This document shows, piece by piece, positions 8,804-17,615 of a stretch of DNA of 64,000 nucleotides (position 1 is its first letter; each line of letters opens with the position of its first letter). The DNA comes from Chryseobacterium sp. Marseille-Q5410 (GTDB lineage: Bacteria; Bacteroidota; Bacteroidia; Flavobacteriales; Weeksellaceae), in the NCBI GenBank assembly GCA_946892665.1, contig CAMPOT010000001.1:1116001-1180000 (forward strand), read 5' to 3'. Under the pieces are notes generated by a model, which searched no databases, was not told where the DNA came from, and was given only the letters and a program-made list of their open reading frames with translations. The translations under genes were made by a program, and so were the position numbers.

Positions 8804-10459
8804 ATGGAAGAAAATACAAACATCTGGTGGCTGAATGAAGAGTCCGAGCAAATGCTGAACCGCGGTTACCTCCTGAAAGGCGAAACCGTAAAAGGAGCCA
8901 TTGAAAGAATTACCACAGCAGCTGCTAAAAGATTATATAAACCCGAACTGCAACCTGCTTTTGAGGAAATGATTACCAAAGGTTGGATCAGTTTTTCATC
9001 GCCAGTTTGGGCCAATATGGGAACCCAACGAGGCTTGCCTATTTCTTGTTTTAATGTACACGTTCCCGATAATATCGAGGGAATCACGCATAAATTGGGC
9101 GAAGTAATCATGCAAACCAAAATCGGTGGTGGAACTTCCGGTTATTTTGGTGAACTAAGAAATCGGGGAACCGCAGTAACGGACAACGGAAAATCTTCTG
9201 GAGCGGTTTCGTTCATGAAACTTTATGATACCGCGATGGACGTGGTTTCGCAAGGTGGAGTGCGCCGTGGGGCTTTCGCTGCTTATTTGGATATTGACCA
9301 CGGTGATATCGAAGAATTTTTGTCCATTAAAGATATCGGAAGTCCGATTCAGAACCTCTTTACAGGTATTTGTGTTCCAGATTATTGGATGCAGGATATG
9401 ATTGATGGAGATATGGAGAAACGAAAAATTTGGGCGCGAGTTCTAGAAAGTCGTCAGCAAAAAGGTTTGCCATATATCTTGTTTACCGATAATGTGAATA
9501 GAAATAAGCCACAAGTATATAAAGATCTTGGATTGCCGATTAATGCGAGTAATTTGTGTTCGGAAATTATGTTGCCATCCAATGCGGAAGAATCTTTTAT
9601 TTGCTGCTTGTCTTCCATGAACCTTGAATTGTATGACGAGTGGAAAGATACCAATGCTGTGAAACTTGCAATTTATTTCTTGGATGCGGTATTGTCCGAA
9701 TTCATCGAAAAAACGGAAGGAAATTATTACTTAACCGGAGCTAGAAATTTCGCAATGCGTCACAGAGCGCTAGGTTTGGGAGTTTTAGGATATCATTCTT
9801 ACCTTCAGAAAAACATGATTCCGTTTGAAAGTTTCGAGGCAACTCAGTTTAATGCAAGAGCTTTCAGACAAATCAAAGAACAATCTTTGCAAGCTTCCCA
9901 GGAATTAGCAAATATCTACGGCGAACCGGAAATTTTGAAAGGTTACGGAATGCGAAATACCACCACGATGGCAATTGCTCCAACGACTTCAAGTTCTGCT
10001 ATTTTAGGGCAAACTTCACCGGGAATTGAGCCGTTTGCGTCCAATTATTACAAAGCTGGTTTGGCGAAAGGAAACTTTATGCGTAAAAATAAATATCTTG
10101 CAAAGTTGCTTCAGGAAAAAGGAATCGACAACGAAGAAACATGGAGAACGATCATGTTGAATCACGGTTCTGTACAGCATTTGACAGAACTTACCAATGA
10201 GGAAAAAGCAGTTTTCAAAACATTCAGAGAGATTTCTCCGATGGAAATTATTTCGCAAGCCGCACAAAGACAGCAATACATCGATCAAGCGCAATCTTTG
10301 AACCTGCAAATTCCATCTACAATGCCAGTGAAAGACGTGAATTATCTTTACATTGAAGCATGGAAAAAAGGCGTGAAAACCTTGTATTACCAAAGAAGTT
10401 CATCTGTTTCCAAGGAGATGATGGTGAATTTTGTGACTTGCTCTTCTTGCGAGGCGTAA
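8804..10459 (+). CDS. nrdA: Ribonucleotide reductase large subunit (class I)
   Basis: A 551-residue catalytic subunit. Expected active-site elements are present: C82 (in ISCFNVHVPD), N250-x-C252-x-E254 (in ASNLCSEI), a second redox Cys at 267/268 and the C-terminal shuttle pair C546/C549 in CSSCEA. The N-terminal ATP-cone that carries the overall activity site in longer class Ia enzymes is absent; the protein starts almost directly at the catalytic core. It works with NrdB from the gene upstream and is followed by an intrinsic terminator. Confidence 0.95.
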   Translation: MEENTNIWWLNEESEQMLNRGYLLKGETVKGAIERITTAAAKRLYKPELQPAFEEMITKGWISFSSPVWANMGTQRGLPISCFNVHVPDNIEGITHKLGEVIMQTKIGGGTSGYFGELRNRGTAVTDNGKSSGAVSFMKLYDTAMDVVSQGGVRRGAFAAYLDIDHGDIEEFLSIKDIGSPIQNLFTGICVPDYWMQDMIDGDMEKRKIWARVLESRQQKGLPYILFTDNVNRNKPQVYKDLGLPINASNLCSEIMLPSNAEESFICCLSSMNLELYDEWKDTNAVKLAIYFLDAVLSEFIEKTEGNYYLTGARNFAMRHRALGLGVLGYHSYLQKNMIPFESFEATQFNARAFRQIKEQSLQASQELANIYGEPEILKGYGMRNTTTMAIAPTTSSSAILGQTSPGIEPFASNYYKAGLAKGNFMRKNKYLAKLLQEKGIDNEETWRTIMLNHGSVQHLTELTNEEKAVFKTFREISPMEIISQAAQRQQYIDQAQSLNLQIPSTMPVKDVNYLYIEAWKKGVKTLYYQRSSSVSKEMMVNFVTCSSCEA

Positions 10460-10477
10460 ACTAAAATAATCAACATT

Positions 10478-10511
10478 AAAAAAGCCACAGAATTTCTGCG
10501 GCTTTTTTTTT
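10478..10511 (+). terminator. Intrinsic terminator after nrdA
   Basis: Arms AAAGCC-CAGA and TCTG-GGCTTT form a stem with one A/C mismatch and a 3-base loop, followed by a run of nine T. It ends the nrdBA unit and lies just before the convergent DUF72 gene. Confidence 0.85.
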
Positions 10512-10526
10512 GACAAGACATTATTC

Positions 10527-11411
10527 TTAAAATTTCATTTTTACTTCAGCCATTTCCGGAATGTGGATGGACGTTCCAAACTCCTTATTCAAATTTTCAA
10601 TGAAATAGGCAGATAAAAGAGGAGAAGACGGTTCGATTTTTTGATGAACAAAAAAATACAGTTTTTCCAAGCCTTCTTCTTTCCAAGTTTTGATGCGTTC
10701 CAACCAATCATCGAGCCGGTTGTAATCAATATTAGTATTTGCACTGACGAATCGGATGAAAGCTACCGGAGTCGTCAATCTCATGTGAAGCATATCTCTT
10801 CTTCCCGCAGTATCCACGATAATATTGGTGATTTTGAATTCCTCGAAAAGGTCGCAAATATTATTAAAAGCAACTTCATTACTGAACCACTCATCATTTC
10901 TAAGTTCTATTGCAAGCGGAATTTCTCTTGGCCAATCTTTCACGAATTTTTCAAGCCTGTCGTAATCTTTCGGTTTGAAATTATCGTGCAGTTGAAGGAA
11001 AACCATTCCTAATTTTTCCTCAAAATTGATAACAGCAGTAGCAAATTGAGTAACTGCATCGGTAATATTTATTAACCTTCGATAATGTGAAACGGTATTG
11101 GTTATTTTTGGGAAAAATTTAAAATCAGCAGGCGTTTTTTCTTTCCAGGTTTGTACTTGCTCGGGACTGGGCATTCTGTAAAACGTGGCGTTCAGCTCTA
11201 TTGAATTAAATTGAGTGGCATAATACGTGAGTTCATCCTTAATGCCTTTCGGATAAAATCCTTTCATATTGGTTTTGTTCCATTGTGCAGCACCAACACA
11301 AATTTCCAGGTTTTTTGATATGGTTTTTCGTAAAATTTGGGCCGTTTTGGGATGATCTTTTGGCAAAGAAAAATCTACATTGGTCGGGTCATCAACTTTT
11401 CCAAAATTCAT
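10527..11411 (-). CDS. DUF72 family protein
   Basis: A 294-residue protein of the DUF72/YecE family, predicted TIM-barrel-like. Recognisable features are the N-terminal ICVGAAQWNK stretch, the FNSIELNATFYRMPS segment and the internal PLAIELRND. The biochemical role of the family is not settled. It is a single gene on the minus strand, converging with nrdA and followed by the nrdA terminator. The first 35 residues before the conserved domain look like a family extension or linker. No signal peptide. Confidence 0.85.
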   Translation of the reverse strand: MNFGKVDDPTNVDFSLPKDHPKTAQILRKTISKNLEICVGAAQWNKTNMKGFYPKGIKDELTYYATQFNSIELNATFYRMPSPEQVQTWKEKTPADFKFFPKITNTVSHYRRLINITDAVTQFATAVINFEEKLGMVFLQLHDNFKPKDYDRLEKFVKDWPREIPLAIELRNDEWFSNEVAFNNICDLFEEFKITNIIVDTAGRRDMLHMRLTTPVAFIRFVSANTNIDYNRLDDWLERIKTWKEEGLEKLYFFVHQKIEPSSPLLSAYFIENLNKEFGTSIHIPEMAEVKMKF

Positions 11412-11490
11412 AAATTTAAAACTAAAATATTAAGGTAAATTTACTTAAATGTACGTGATCAAAATTATCCTTATACTTAAAGTAAAATAG

Positions 11491-11540
11491 AAAAAGACTC
11501 ACATTTCCAAATTGCTCTTGTGGGGAAGTGAGTCTTTTTT
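11491..11540. terminator. Bidirectional terminator-like hairpin
   Basis: AAAAAGACTCAC (11491-11502) pairs with GTGAGTCTTTTTT (about 11528-11540), with an inner TTCC/GGAA extension. On the minus strand it follows the small gene at 11554-11859. Confidence 0.75.
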
Positions 11541-11553
11541 CGGGAGATTGAAA

Positions 11554-11859
11554 TTAAGCCAAAAACTCAATTTCTTTATCGGTAAATTTATTCTTATCAA
11601 CCAGTTTGTTGATCGTTTTGATCATTTTTTTACGAAGTTTTGCGATTTTTCTCACATTTTTGTCTTCACTATAATCGAAAATATTGTCTTCAAAAGAAAA
11701 AGTATCACCTTTTTTGAAAGAAATATTATTTTCTTTCATTTCTTTCAAAAGCATAAGATTAGTCATCGTTTCCAGAGATACGTACTCGGAAATTGCAAGT
11801 TCTTTAAGTAAAACAAGAAGCTGTTTTTTATATTTTTTTTTCGCTTTCATAGTAAACAT
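11554..11859 (-). CDS. Small charged protein, unknown function
   Basis: A 101-residue, Lys- and Glu-rich protein with no signal peptide or membrane segment. It has a basic N-terminus, a predicted mostly helical body and a middle part rich in Asp, Glu and Phe. Two ATG codons are possible (11859 or 11850, three codons apart); neither has a clear ribosome-binding site. It is single, divergent from the sigma factor gene about 110 bases away, and followed by a strong hairpin. I do not recognise the family. Confidence 0.6.
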   Translation of the reverse strand: MFTMKAKKKYKKQLLVLLKELAISEYVSLETMTNLMLLKEMKENNISFKKGDTFSFEDNIFDYSEDKNVRKIAKLRKKMIKTINKLVDKNKFTDKEIEFLA

Positions 11860-11953
11860 TTATATCATTGCAAGATAAGGATTTTCGCTGAGAATCTCTG
11901 TGTTTCAAACCTATTCGCTCGTTTTTTTCTATATTCAACGGCGTAAAATTTAT

Positions 11954-11961
11954 TATCTTTG
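11954..11961 (+). promoter_or_regulatory. Promoter -7 box for sigma factor gene
   Basis: TATCTTTG is a perfect match to the Bacteroidota TAnnTTTG element and ends 8 bases before the ATG at 11970. No TTG -33 element is obvious. Confidence 0.55.
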
Positions 11962-11969
11962 TCGTTCTG

Positions 11970-12527
11970 ATGGATAAAAACGAACTTTTATCGCTGATTA
12001 TTTTAGCGAAAAACAAAAATCAAAAATCGCAAACCAAGCTCATCAATTATTTTTGGGTGGATGTTTTCAGTTTTGTGATGAAAAAAGTTCAGGATGAGAA
12101 TGTTGCAGACGAAATTACCGTTTCTGTTTTCTCTAAAGTTTTAGCAAAATTAGATCTTTACGATCCTAATTTTCAGTTTAAAACGTGGATTTTGACCATT
12201 GCTCAAAATACAGTAATCGATTATTGGCGCAAGAAAAACCGCGAAAACGAAGATTCTACCGACAACTTTGATGATTTCAAAAACCAATTTGCGCGTTCGC
12301 CGGAAGAATTGTTGATTTCAGAAGAAGATCAAAAGCAAATTTTAACCATTATCGAAAGTCTGGATTTGAACTATCAGGAAATCATAAAATTGAGATTTTT
12401 TGAAGAGAAAAGTATTAAGGAAATTGCCGACGAACTCGGTCTCACCATTGCAAACACGAAAGTGAGAATCATGCGCGCTAAAAAAGTACTCTCGGAATTA
12501 TTGAAAAACAATGAGTTTGAGGATTGA
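11970..12527 (+). CDS. RNA polymerase sigma factor, ECF-like sigma-70
   Basis: A 185-residue sigma factor with region 2 at about residues 25-90 (including the FKTWILTIAQNTVIDYWRKK helix that contacts the -10 region) and region 4 at about 125-180 (a helix-turn-helix around EKSIKEIADELGLTIANTKV). Region 3 is absent, as in extracytoplasmic-function sigma factors. No anti-sigma gene is adjacent: the next gene is lipA. It is preceded by a perfect TAnnTTTG box very close to the start codon. Target genes are unknown. Confidence 0.9.
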   Translation: MDKNELLSLIILAKNKNQKSQTKLINYFWVDVFSFVMKKVQDENVADEITVSVFSKVLAKLDLYDPNFQFKTWILTIAQNTVIDYWRKKNRENEDSTDNFDDFKNQFARSPEELLISEEDQKQILTIIESLDLNYQEIIKLRFFEEKSIKEIADELGLTIANTKVRIMRAKKVLSELLKNNEFED

Positions 12528-12556
12528 TGAAACCAATTTCTTAATTCGTAAATTTG
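12524..12556 (+). promoter_or_regulatory. Promoter for lipA
   Basis: TTG (12524-12526), a 22-base spacer and TAAATTTG (12549-12556) match the Bacteroidota promoter pattern. The ATG at 12579 would give a leader of about 17 bases. The TTG overlaps the stop region of the sigma gene. Confidence 0.65.
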
Positions 12557-12578
12557 TGCTTTATTTTTAAAGAAAAAG

Positions 12579-13445
12579 ATGAACGAAACCACAATAGAAA
12601 GCCCAAACCAAAAACCCAAATGGATTCGCGTAAAACTCCCGACCGGGAAAAACTACCGTGAACTCCGCAGTTTGGTAGATAAATATAAACTCAACACCAT
12701 TTGCCAAAGCGGAAGTTGTCCTAATATGGGCGAATGTTGGGGTGAAGGTACCGCCACATTCATGATTTTAGGGAATATCTGTACCAGAAGTTGCGGATTT
12801 TGTGGTGTGAAAACCGGAAAACCACTGGATGTAAATTGGGATGAACCTGAAAAAGTAGCCCGATCGATTAAATTGATGAAAATAAAACATGCCGTACTCA
12901 CTTCTGTTGATCGGGATGATCTGAAAGATATGGGTTCTATTCTTTGGGCGGAAACGGTAAACGCGGTGCGAAGAATTTCACCAGGAACCACGATGGAAAC
13001 TTTAATCCCGGATTTTCAAGGAATCACAAAACATATCGACCGATTGGTAGATGTAGCTCCTGAGGTGATTTCCCACAACATGGAAACCGTAAAAAGATTG
13101 ACGCGGGAGGTGAGAATTCAGGCAAAATACGAAAGAAGTCTGGAAGTTTTGCGCTACTTGAAAGAAGCTGGACAAAACCGTACTAAGACAGGATTAATGC
13201 TCGGGTTAGGCGAAGAAAGAGATGAGGTTTTCCAGACCATCGAAGATATCAGAAATGCAGATGTAGATGTGATCACCATCGGGCAATACCTGCAACCGAC
13301 CAAAAAACATTTGCCGGTGAAAAAGTTCATCACTCCAGAAGAATTTGACGAATTTGGTGATTTCGCGAGAAGTTTAGGCTTCCGTCATGTTGAAAGCTCG
13401 CCATTGGTGAGAAGTTCTTACCACGCTGAAAAGCATATTCATTAA
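12579..13445 (+). CDS. lipA: Lipoyl synthase
   Basis: A 288-residue radical SAM enzyme that inserts two sulfur atoms into protein-bound octanoyl groups to make lipoyl cofactors. Both iron-sulfur clusters are visible: auxiliary cluster ligands C42, C47 and C53 and radical-SAM ligands C68, C72 and C75 (CTRSCGFC). The C-terminal RSSYHAEK motif carries the conserved Ser that ligates the auxiliary cluster. The length is normal. It has its own promoter and a strong terminator shared with the convergent dps gene. lipB is not in the window. Confidence 0.96.
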   Translation: MNETTIESPNQKPKWIRVKLPTGKNYRELRSLVDKYKLNTICQSGSCPNMGECWGEGTATFMILGNICTRSCGFCGVKTGKPLDVNWDEPEKVARSIKLMKIKHAVLTSVDRDDLKDMGSILWAETVNAVRRISPGTTMETLIPDFQGITKHIDRLVDVAPEVISHNMETVKRLTREVRIQAKYERSLEVLRYLKEAGQNRTKTGLMLGLGEERDEVFQTIEDIRNADVDVITIGQYLQPTKKHLPVKKFITPEEFDEFGDFARSLGFRHVESSPLVRSSYHAEKHIH

Positions 13446-13466
13446 ACTATTTTTAAATATTTAATA

Positions 13467-13507
13467 AAAAAAAGCCCGGCTCAAGTATTTTTGAACCGGG
13501 TTATTTT
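13467..13507. terminator. Bidirectional terminator between lipA and dps
   Basis: A stem with arms around GCCCGGCTCAA and TTGAACCGGGTT, with A-run and T-run flanks. It serves lipA on the plus strand and the dps gene (ending at 13522) on the minus strand. Confidence 0.85.
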
Positions 13508-13521
13508 TATAAGTAAAATTA

Positions 13522-13998
13522 TTATCCCTTAAAATATTTTCTAAGTTTCCAAGCCATTTTTTCATGTTGTTGCATAAGGCCGGTTAAGAAATCGGAAGTA
13601 CCTTTGTCTTTATATTTTTCCTCCGTATCATCAACATGTTTACGCAAAGCTTTCACAATGGTTTCGTGATCGGCTACCAATTCCTTGATCATTTGCTGAT
13701 TGGTTGGGATTTTTCCTGGATTTTCAATAAGAAGGGACAATTCTGCAAATTCAGAAGTTGTTCCTACGGCAGTTCCACCTAAAGTGCTGATCCTTTCCGC
13801 AACTTCGTCAATCGCATCAGCTACAGCATCATATTGTTCTTCGAATAATTTGTGCAACTCCATGAAATTATCTCCTGAAAGATTCCAATGGAATTTTCTC
13901 AACTTGATGTAAAGTACATTTCCATCGGCCAATACGTGGTTTAGAAGATCGTTTACTGAAGTCAGATTTTTGTCCGTAATTCCGAAGTCTGGTTTCAT
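13522..13998 (-). CDS. dps: Dps-type ferritin-like protein
   Basis: A 158-residue member of the Dps family, which forms 12-subunit shells that oxidise and store iron and protect DNA during starvation or oxidative stress. Likely ferroxidase residues are H37 (KFHWNL), H49, and D64/E68 in the IDEVAERI motif followed by STLGG. The length is typical. It is a single gene converging on lipA. I see no clear TAnnTTTG box in the 230 bases upstream. Confidence 0.92.
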   Translation of the reverse strand: MKPDFGITDKNLTSVNDLLNHVLADGNVLYIKLRKFHWNLSGDNFMELHKLFEEQYDAVADAIDEVAERISTLGGTAVGTTSEFAELSLLIENPGKIPTNQQMIKELVADHETIVKALRKHVDDTEEKYKDKGTSDFLTGLMQQHEKMAWKLRKYFKG

Positions 13999-14233
13999 AA
14001 TAATATTTTTTTAATGGTATTGAATGATATTTAAATTTGAAATGCAGCGAACAAGAAAACGTTCGATGCGGTGTTTATTACATTACAATTTTTAAACCAA
14101 TGAAGGAGTCGAAAGCGTGTTTCAGTGTTAATCTTTTCTTAAATCTCTGATAAATGGAAAATTCATTTCTATAAAAAATATTCAAAAAAAATTAAGGCGC
14201 AGATTTTGATAGGTTTTCGGAAAAATTAAATTG

Positions 14234-15439
14234 ATGGATCTAAAATCTAATGAACCTTTTTGGTTGGTGAAAAACGGAATTTTAAATTCTTATCCTTCCT
14301 TGAAATCTGATGAAAATTGTGATGTGCTAATCGTAGGAGGCGGAATTACCGGAAGTTTAATGGCACACCAAATGATTGCGGACGGTTACAAAACAATCCT
14401 AATCGATAAACGTGAAATTGCGAACGGAAGCACTTCTGCAACCACATCGATGTTGCAATATGAAATCGATATACCGCTTTACGAATTATCGGAAATGATT
14501 GGTAGAGATGGCGCAGTGAAAAGTTATCAAGCTTGTTCAGAATCGATTGATATCCTGGAGAAACTTTCGAAAAAAATAAAATCGAAAGCTGGTTTTCAAA
14601 GAAAAAAATCGTTGTACTTCGCTTCTAAAAAGAAAGATATAGAATGGCTGAAAAAGGAATTCGACGCGAGAAAAGCTGCTGGTTTTAAGGTAAAATGGCT
14701 TGAACCTGCTCAAATTCAAAAAAAATATGGACTGAAGAATACTTTTGGCGGCATTTTATCAGATCAAGGTGCAAGTATTGATGCATTTATTTTTGCACAC
14801 GAACTTTTGGCTTTTAACCTAAAAAAAGGACTCAAAATTTACGATAAAACCGAATTAAAATCCGTGAAATATCATGCCGGATTTAATGAGGTGCTGACCG
14901 ATAATGAGGTGAAAATAAAAGCTAAAAAGATTGTTTATTGTAACGGTTATGAAAGCAAAAATTTAATTAAAGAAGATTTTGTACAATTGAAGAGTACTTT
15001 CGCAGCAGTTTCGGAAATTGATCAGGAAAACATCAAAAGTTTGAACAAAACACTATTCTGGAATACCGATGATCCCTACCTTTATATGAGAACAACCGAT
15101 GATGGCAGATTACTGGTAGGTGGAGGCGATGAAGATTTTCAGGATCCCGAAAAACGCGATAGAATGATCGGAAAAAAAGAAAAAGAAATTTTGAAAACCT
15201 TGAAAAAACTACTTCCGGAACATCAATTTTACACTGATTTTACTTGGGCCGGAACTTTCGGTGAAACCAAAGACGGTCTTCCGTACATCGGGAAACACAG
15301 GAACTTCAGAAATTCCTATTTTGTATTAGGTTTTGGAGGCAATGGAATTACTTTTTCGGTTACTGGAATGGCGATGTTGTCCGCATTTATGAAAAATAAA
15401 AAACATCCGCTCACCGAGTTTTTTAAATTTGGAAGATAA
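14234..15439 (+). CDS. FAD-dependent oxidoreductase (DAO family)
   Basis: A 401-residue flavoprotein. The FAD-binding Rossmann motif VLIVGGGITGSLMAHQM lies at about residues 32-48, followed by a DAO-type substrate domain and a C-terminal FAD-contacting segment around FVLGFGGNGITFS. The family includes amino-acid and glycine oxidases; the actual substrate cannot be inferred. I use the ATG at 14234; the TTG three bases earlier only adds one residue. The Lys-rich composition fits its neighbours. Probably cytoplasmic and a single transcription unit. Confidence 0.85.
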   Translation: MDLKSNEPFWLVKNGILNSYPSLKSDENCDVLIVGGGITGSLMAHQMIADGYKTILIDKREIANGSTSATTSMLQYEIDIPLYELSEMIGRDGAVKSYQACSESIDILEKLSKKIKSKAGFQRKKSLYFASKKKDIEWLKKEFDARKAAGFKVKWLEPAQIQKKYGLKNTFGGILSDQGASIDAFIFAHELLAFNLKKGLKIYDKTELKSVKYHAGFNEVLTDNEVKIKAKKIVYCNGYESKNLIKEDFVQLKSTFAAVSEIDQENIKSLNKTLFWNTDDPYLYMRTTDDGRLLVGGGDEDFQDPEKRDRMIGKKEKEILKTLKKLLPEHQFYTDFTWAGTFGETKDGLPYIGKHRNFRNSYFVLGFGGNGITFSVTGMAMLSAFMKNKKHPLTEFFKFGR

Positions 15440-15532
15440 AATTTTCAGTCGCAACGCAAAATAGAAGTTAAATACTATTTGATGAGGCAGAATTCCTTTC
15501 AATTTTATTAAATTTACATCTCAAACCTTTAT

Positions 15533-16786
15533 ATGAAAGCAGTTCTCATCACCATTGGCGACGAAATTTTGTCCGGAAATACCGTAGATACCAACTCTAC
15601 TTATATCGCAGCTCAACTTAAAAATATTGGAATTGCAGTTCGACAGATTTTTACAATTTCAGATGACATTGAAACCATTAAAAAAACTTTGAAATCGGCT
15701 TTTGAAATTGGAACTCTTGTGATTACGACCGGTGGTTTGGGTCCGACAAAAGATGATAAAACAAAAATCGCTTTTGCAGAATTTTTTGAAGATGAATTGC
15801 ATTTGGATGAAGAAACTTTCGAGCATCTTCGACAATTGATGACTAAAAGAAAACGCGAACATTTGTTGGAAATCAATAAAAATCAAGCGGTTGTCCTTTC
15901 GAAAGCACACATTTTTCAAAATGAAAATGGAACAGCACCTTGCCAATTGATTAGCAAAGATGGTAAAATTGCAATCTGCCTTCCCGGAGTTCCTTATGAA
16001 GTGAAACCTTTAATTCAGAACAAAATTATTCCTTATTTAAAAAAGCATTTTGCGTTGCAATACATCGCGACACGCATAATTTCGGTGGTCGATTTTCCGG
16101 AGAGTTTGCTTTCGATGAGAATTGAAAATTGGGAATTGGCGCTTCCCGAAAATATTTCTTTGTCCTATTTGCCCATCGGAAATCGGGTGAAATTGAGATT
16201 AACAGGTGTTGGAGATGATTTTCAGATTGTGGAAAATCAATTGGATAAAGAGATTGAAAAACTTCGACCATTCATTGAAGAAAAAGTAATATCATGGAAT
16301 GGAAATGGAATTCAGGAAATTTTAAAAGACTTATTAACGGACACAAATCTCACCATATCTACTGCCGAAAGTTGTACCGGAGGCGAAATGGCGCGATTGA
16401 TTACTTCGGTTTCAGGAAGTTCGAAGTATTTTCAGGGAGGTATTGTGCCTTACGATTATCATCAAAAAATAAAAATTCTAGGAGTTTCTGCGGAAACAAT
16501 TTCGGAAAAAACTGTAGTATCTAAAGAAGTCGCTCAGGAAATGACTTTGGGTTGCCAAAAATTGTTCGGAACCAATATTTCGCTTTCTACGACAGGGGTT
16601 TCAGGACCCAATTCGGATGAATTTGATAATGAAATTGGGGTAGTTTTTTATTCAATTCGTGTCGGAGATTTTGAACAAACCAATCGACTCTTTCTTCCTC
16701 ATTTAGAAAGAAATGATTTCGCGAATTTTGTTTCTCAACGAGTTTTGCAGGATTTAGTGGCGATTTTGGTGAAAGAAATGAGGTGA
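15533..16786 (+). CDS. cinA: CinA-like nucleotide pyrophosphatase/deamidase protein
   Basis: A 417-residue CinA-type protein. The N-terminal MoaB/MogA-like domain (about residues 1-170) includes ITTGGLGPTKDD. The C-terminal nicotinamide-nucleotide amidohydrolase domain (about 255-415) includes STAESCTGGEMARLI. Family members recycle NMN or hydrolyse ADP-ribose in NAD maintenance; a link to competence comes only from the gene name. A near promoter box (TAAATTTA) lies about 20 bases before the ATG. The length is normal for the two-domain form. Confidence 0.92.
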   Translation: MKAVLITIGDEILSGNTVDTNSTYIAAQLKNIGIAVRQIFTISDDIETIKKTLKSAFEIGTLVITTGGLGPTKDDKTKIAFAEFFEDELHLDEETFEHLRQLMTKRKREHLLEINKNQAVVLSKAHIFQNENGTAPCQLISKDGKIAICLPGVPYEVKPLIQNKIIPYLKKHFALQYIATRIISVVDFPESLLSMRIENWELALPENISLSYLPIGNRVKLRLTGVGDDFQIVENQLDKEIEKLRPFIEEKVISWNGNGIQEILKDLLTDTNLTISTAESCTGGEMARLITSVSGSSKYFQGGIVPYDYHQKIKILGVSAETISEKTVVSKEVAQEMTLGCQKLFGTNISLSTTGVSGPNSDEFDNEIGVVFYSIRVGDFEQTNRLFLPHLERNDFANFVSQRVLQDLVAILVKEMR

Positions 16787-16856
16787 TTATTTTATGTTCC
16801 GAGAAGAAATAAATCAATAGAGAAAACGTTTACTTAAAAGAAAAATAAATATCATT

Positions 16857-17519
16857 ATGAAGAAAGTATTAGGAAGTTTTTTGATTCTGGCATTTCAGTT
16901 ATCATTTGCGCAAGACGCTAGAAATGTAGGTTCATTTACTTCACTGAAGGTTTACAATAAGCTCAACATCACGCTTATTCCATCCAATCAAAATAAAGTG
17001 GAAACCGAAACAGAAGATGCGGAAGTTGAAACCATTAATAAAAATGGTGAACTAAAAATAAAATTATCTCCGGCAAAAATCCTTCAGGGCGGAACAATTT
17101 CAGTAAAAGTATATTACCAAAAAATCAATGATATCCAAGCAAGTCAGGGTTCATCGATTACTTCATCAGATGAAATGGACACCAATATGCTTTCGCTAAC
17201 CTCAAATGAAGGTTCTAAAATCGACCTTCATGTAGATGCAGAAAAATTGAATGTGAAAACCAATTCTGGCGGTGAAGTGAAAATTTCTGGGAAAGCAGAT
17301 AATCAGGATGTTGTAGTGAATTCCGGAGGGAAATATTACGGACAAAATGCAGTTTCGAAAAATACAAGTGTTACTGCAAATGCAGGTGGCTTTGCTGAAG
17401 TAAATGTTAAAGATTCGGTAAAAGCAACCACTCGCGCAGGCGGAATAATTGATATTTACGGAGATCCTGACGATCGAAAAGTAAAAAATGTGATTGGCGG
17501 AAAAATAAATTTCAAATAA
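16857..17519 (+). CDS. Secreted DUF2807 (head GIN) protein
   Basis: A 220-residue exported protein with a signal peptide ending near residue 19 (SFAQ). The rest is Ser-, Gly- and Asn-rich with repeated short beta strands, as in the DUF2807 / auto-transporter-adhesin-head GIN family common in Bacteroidota. A beta-helical fold is expected. The function is unknown, and these proteins are thought to be periplasmic or surface located. It is followed immediately by a terminator, so it is monocistronic or the end of the cinA transcript. Confidence 0.8.
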   Translation: MKKVLGSFLILAFQLSFAQDARNVGSFTSLKVYNKLNITLIPSNQNKVETETEDAEVETINKNGELKIKLSPAKILQGGTISVKVYYQKINDIQASQGSSITSSDEMDTNMLSLTSNEGSKIDLHVDAEKLNVKTNSGGEVKISGKADNQDVVVNSGGKYYGQNAVSKNTSVTANAGGFAEVNVKDSVKATTRAGGIIDIYGDPDDRKVKNVIGGKINFK

Positions 17520-17525
17520 AACCAG

Positions 17526-17556
17526 AAACCATTCTTTTTCAAGGATGGTTTTTTTA
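17526..17556 (+). terminator. Intrinsic terminator
   Basis: Arms AAACCATTCTT and AAGGATGGTTT with a short T-rich loop, followed by a T run, 7 bases after the DUF2807 gene stop codon. Confidence 0.8.
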
Positions 17557-17615
17557 TTAAGAAAATGTAACATTTAAAATTTCTTTCAGACTAAACAGTA
17601 AATCATATTTCATCA

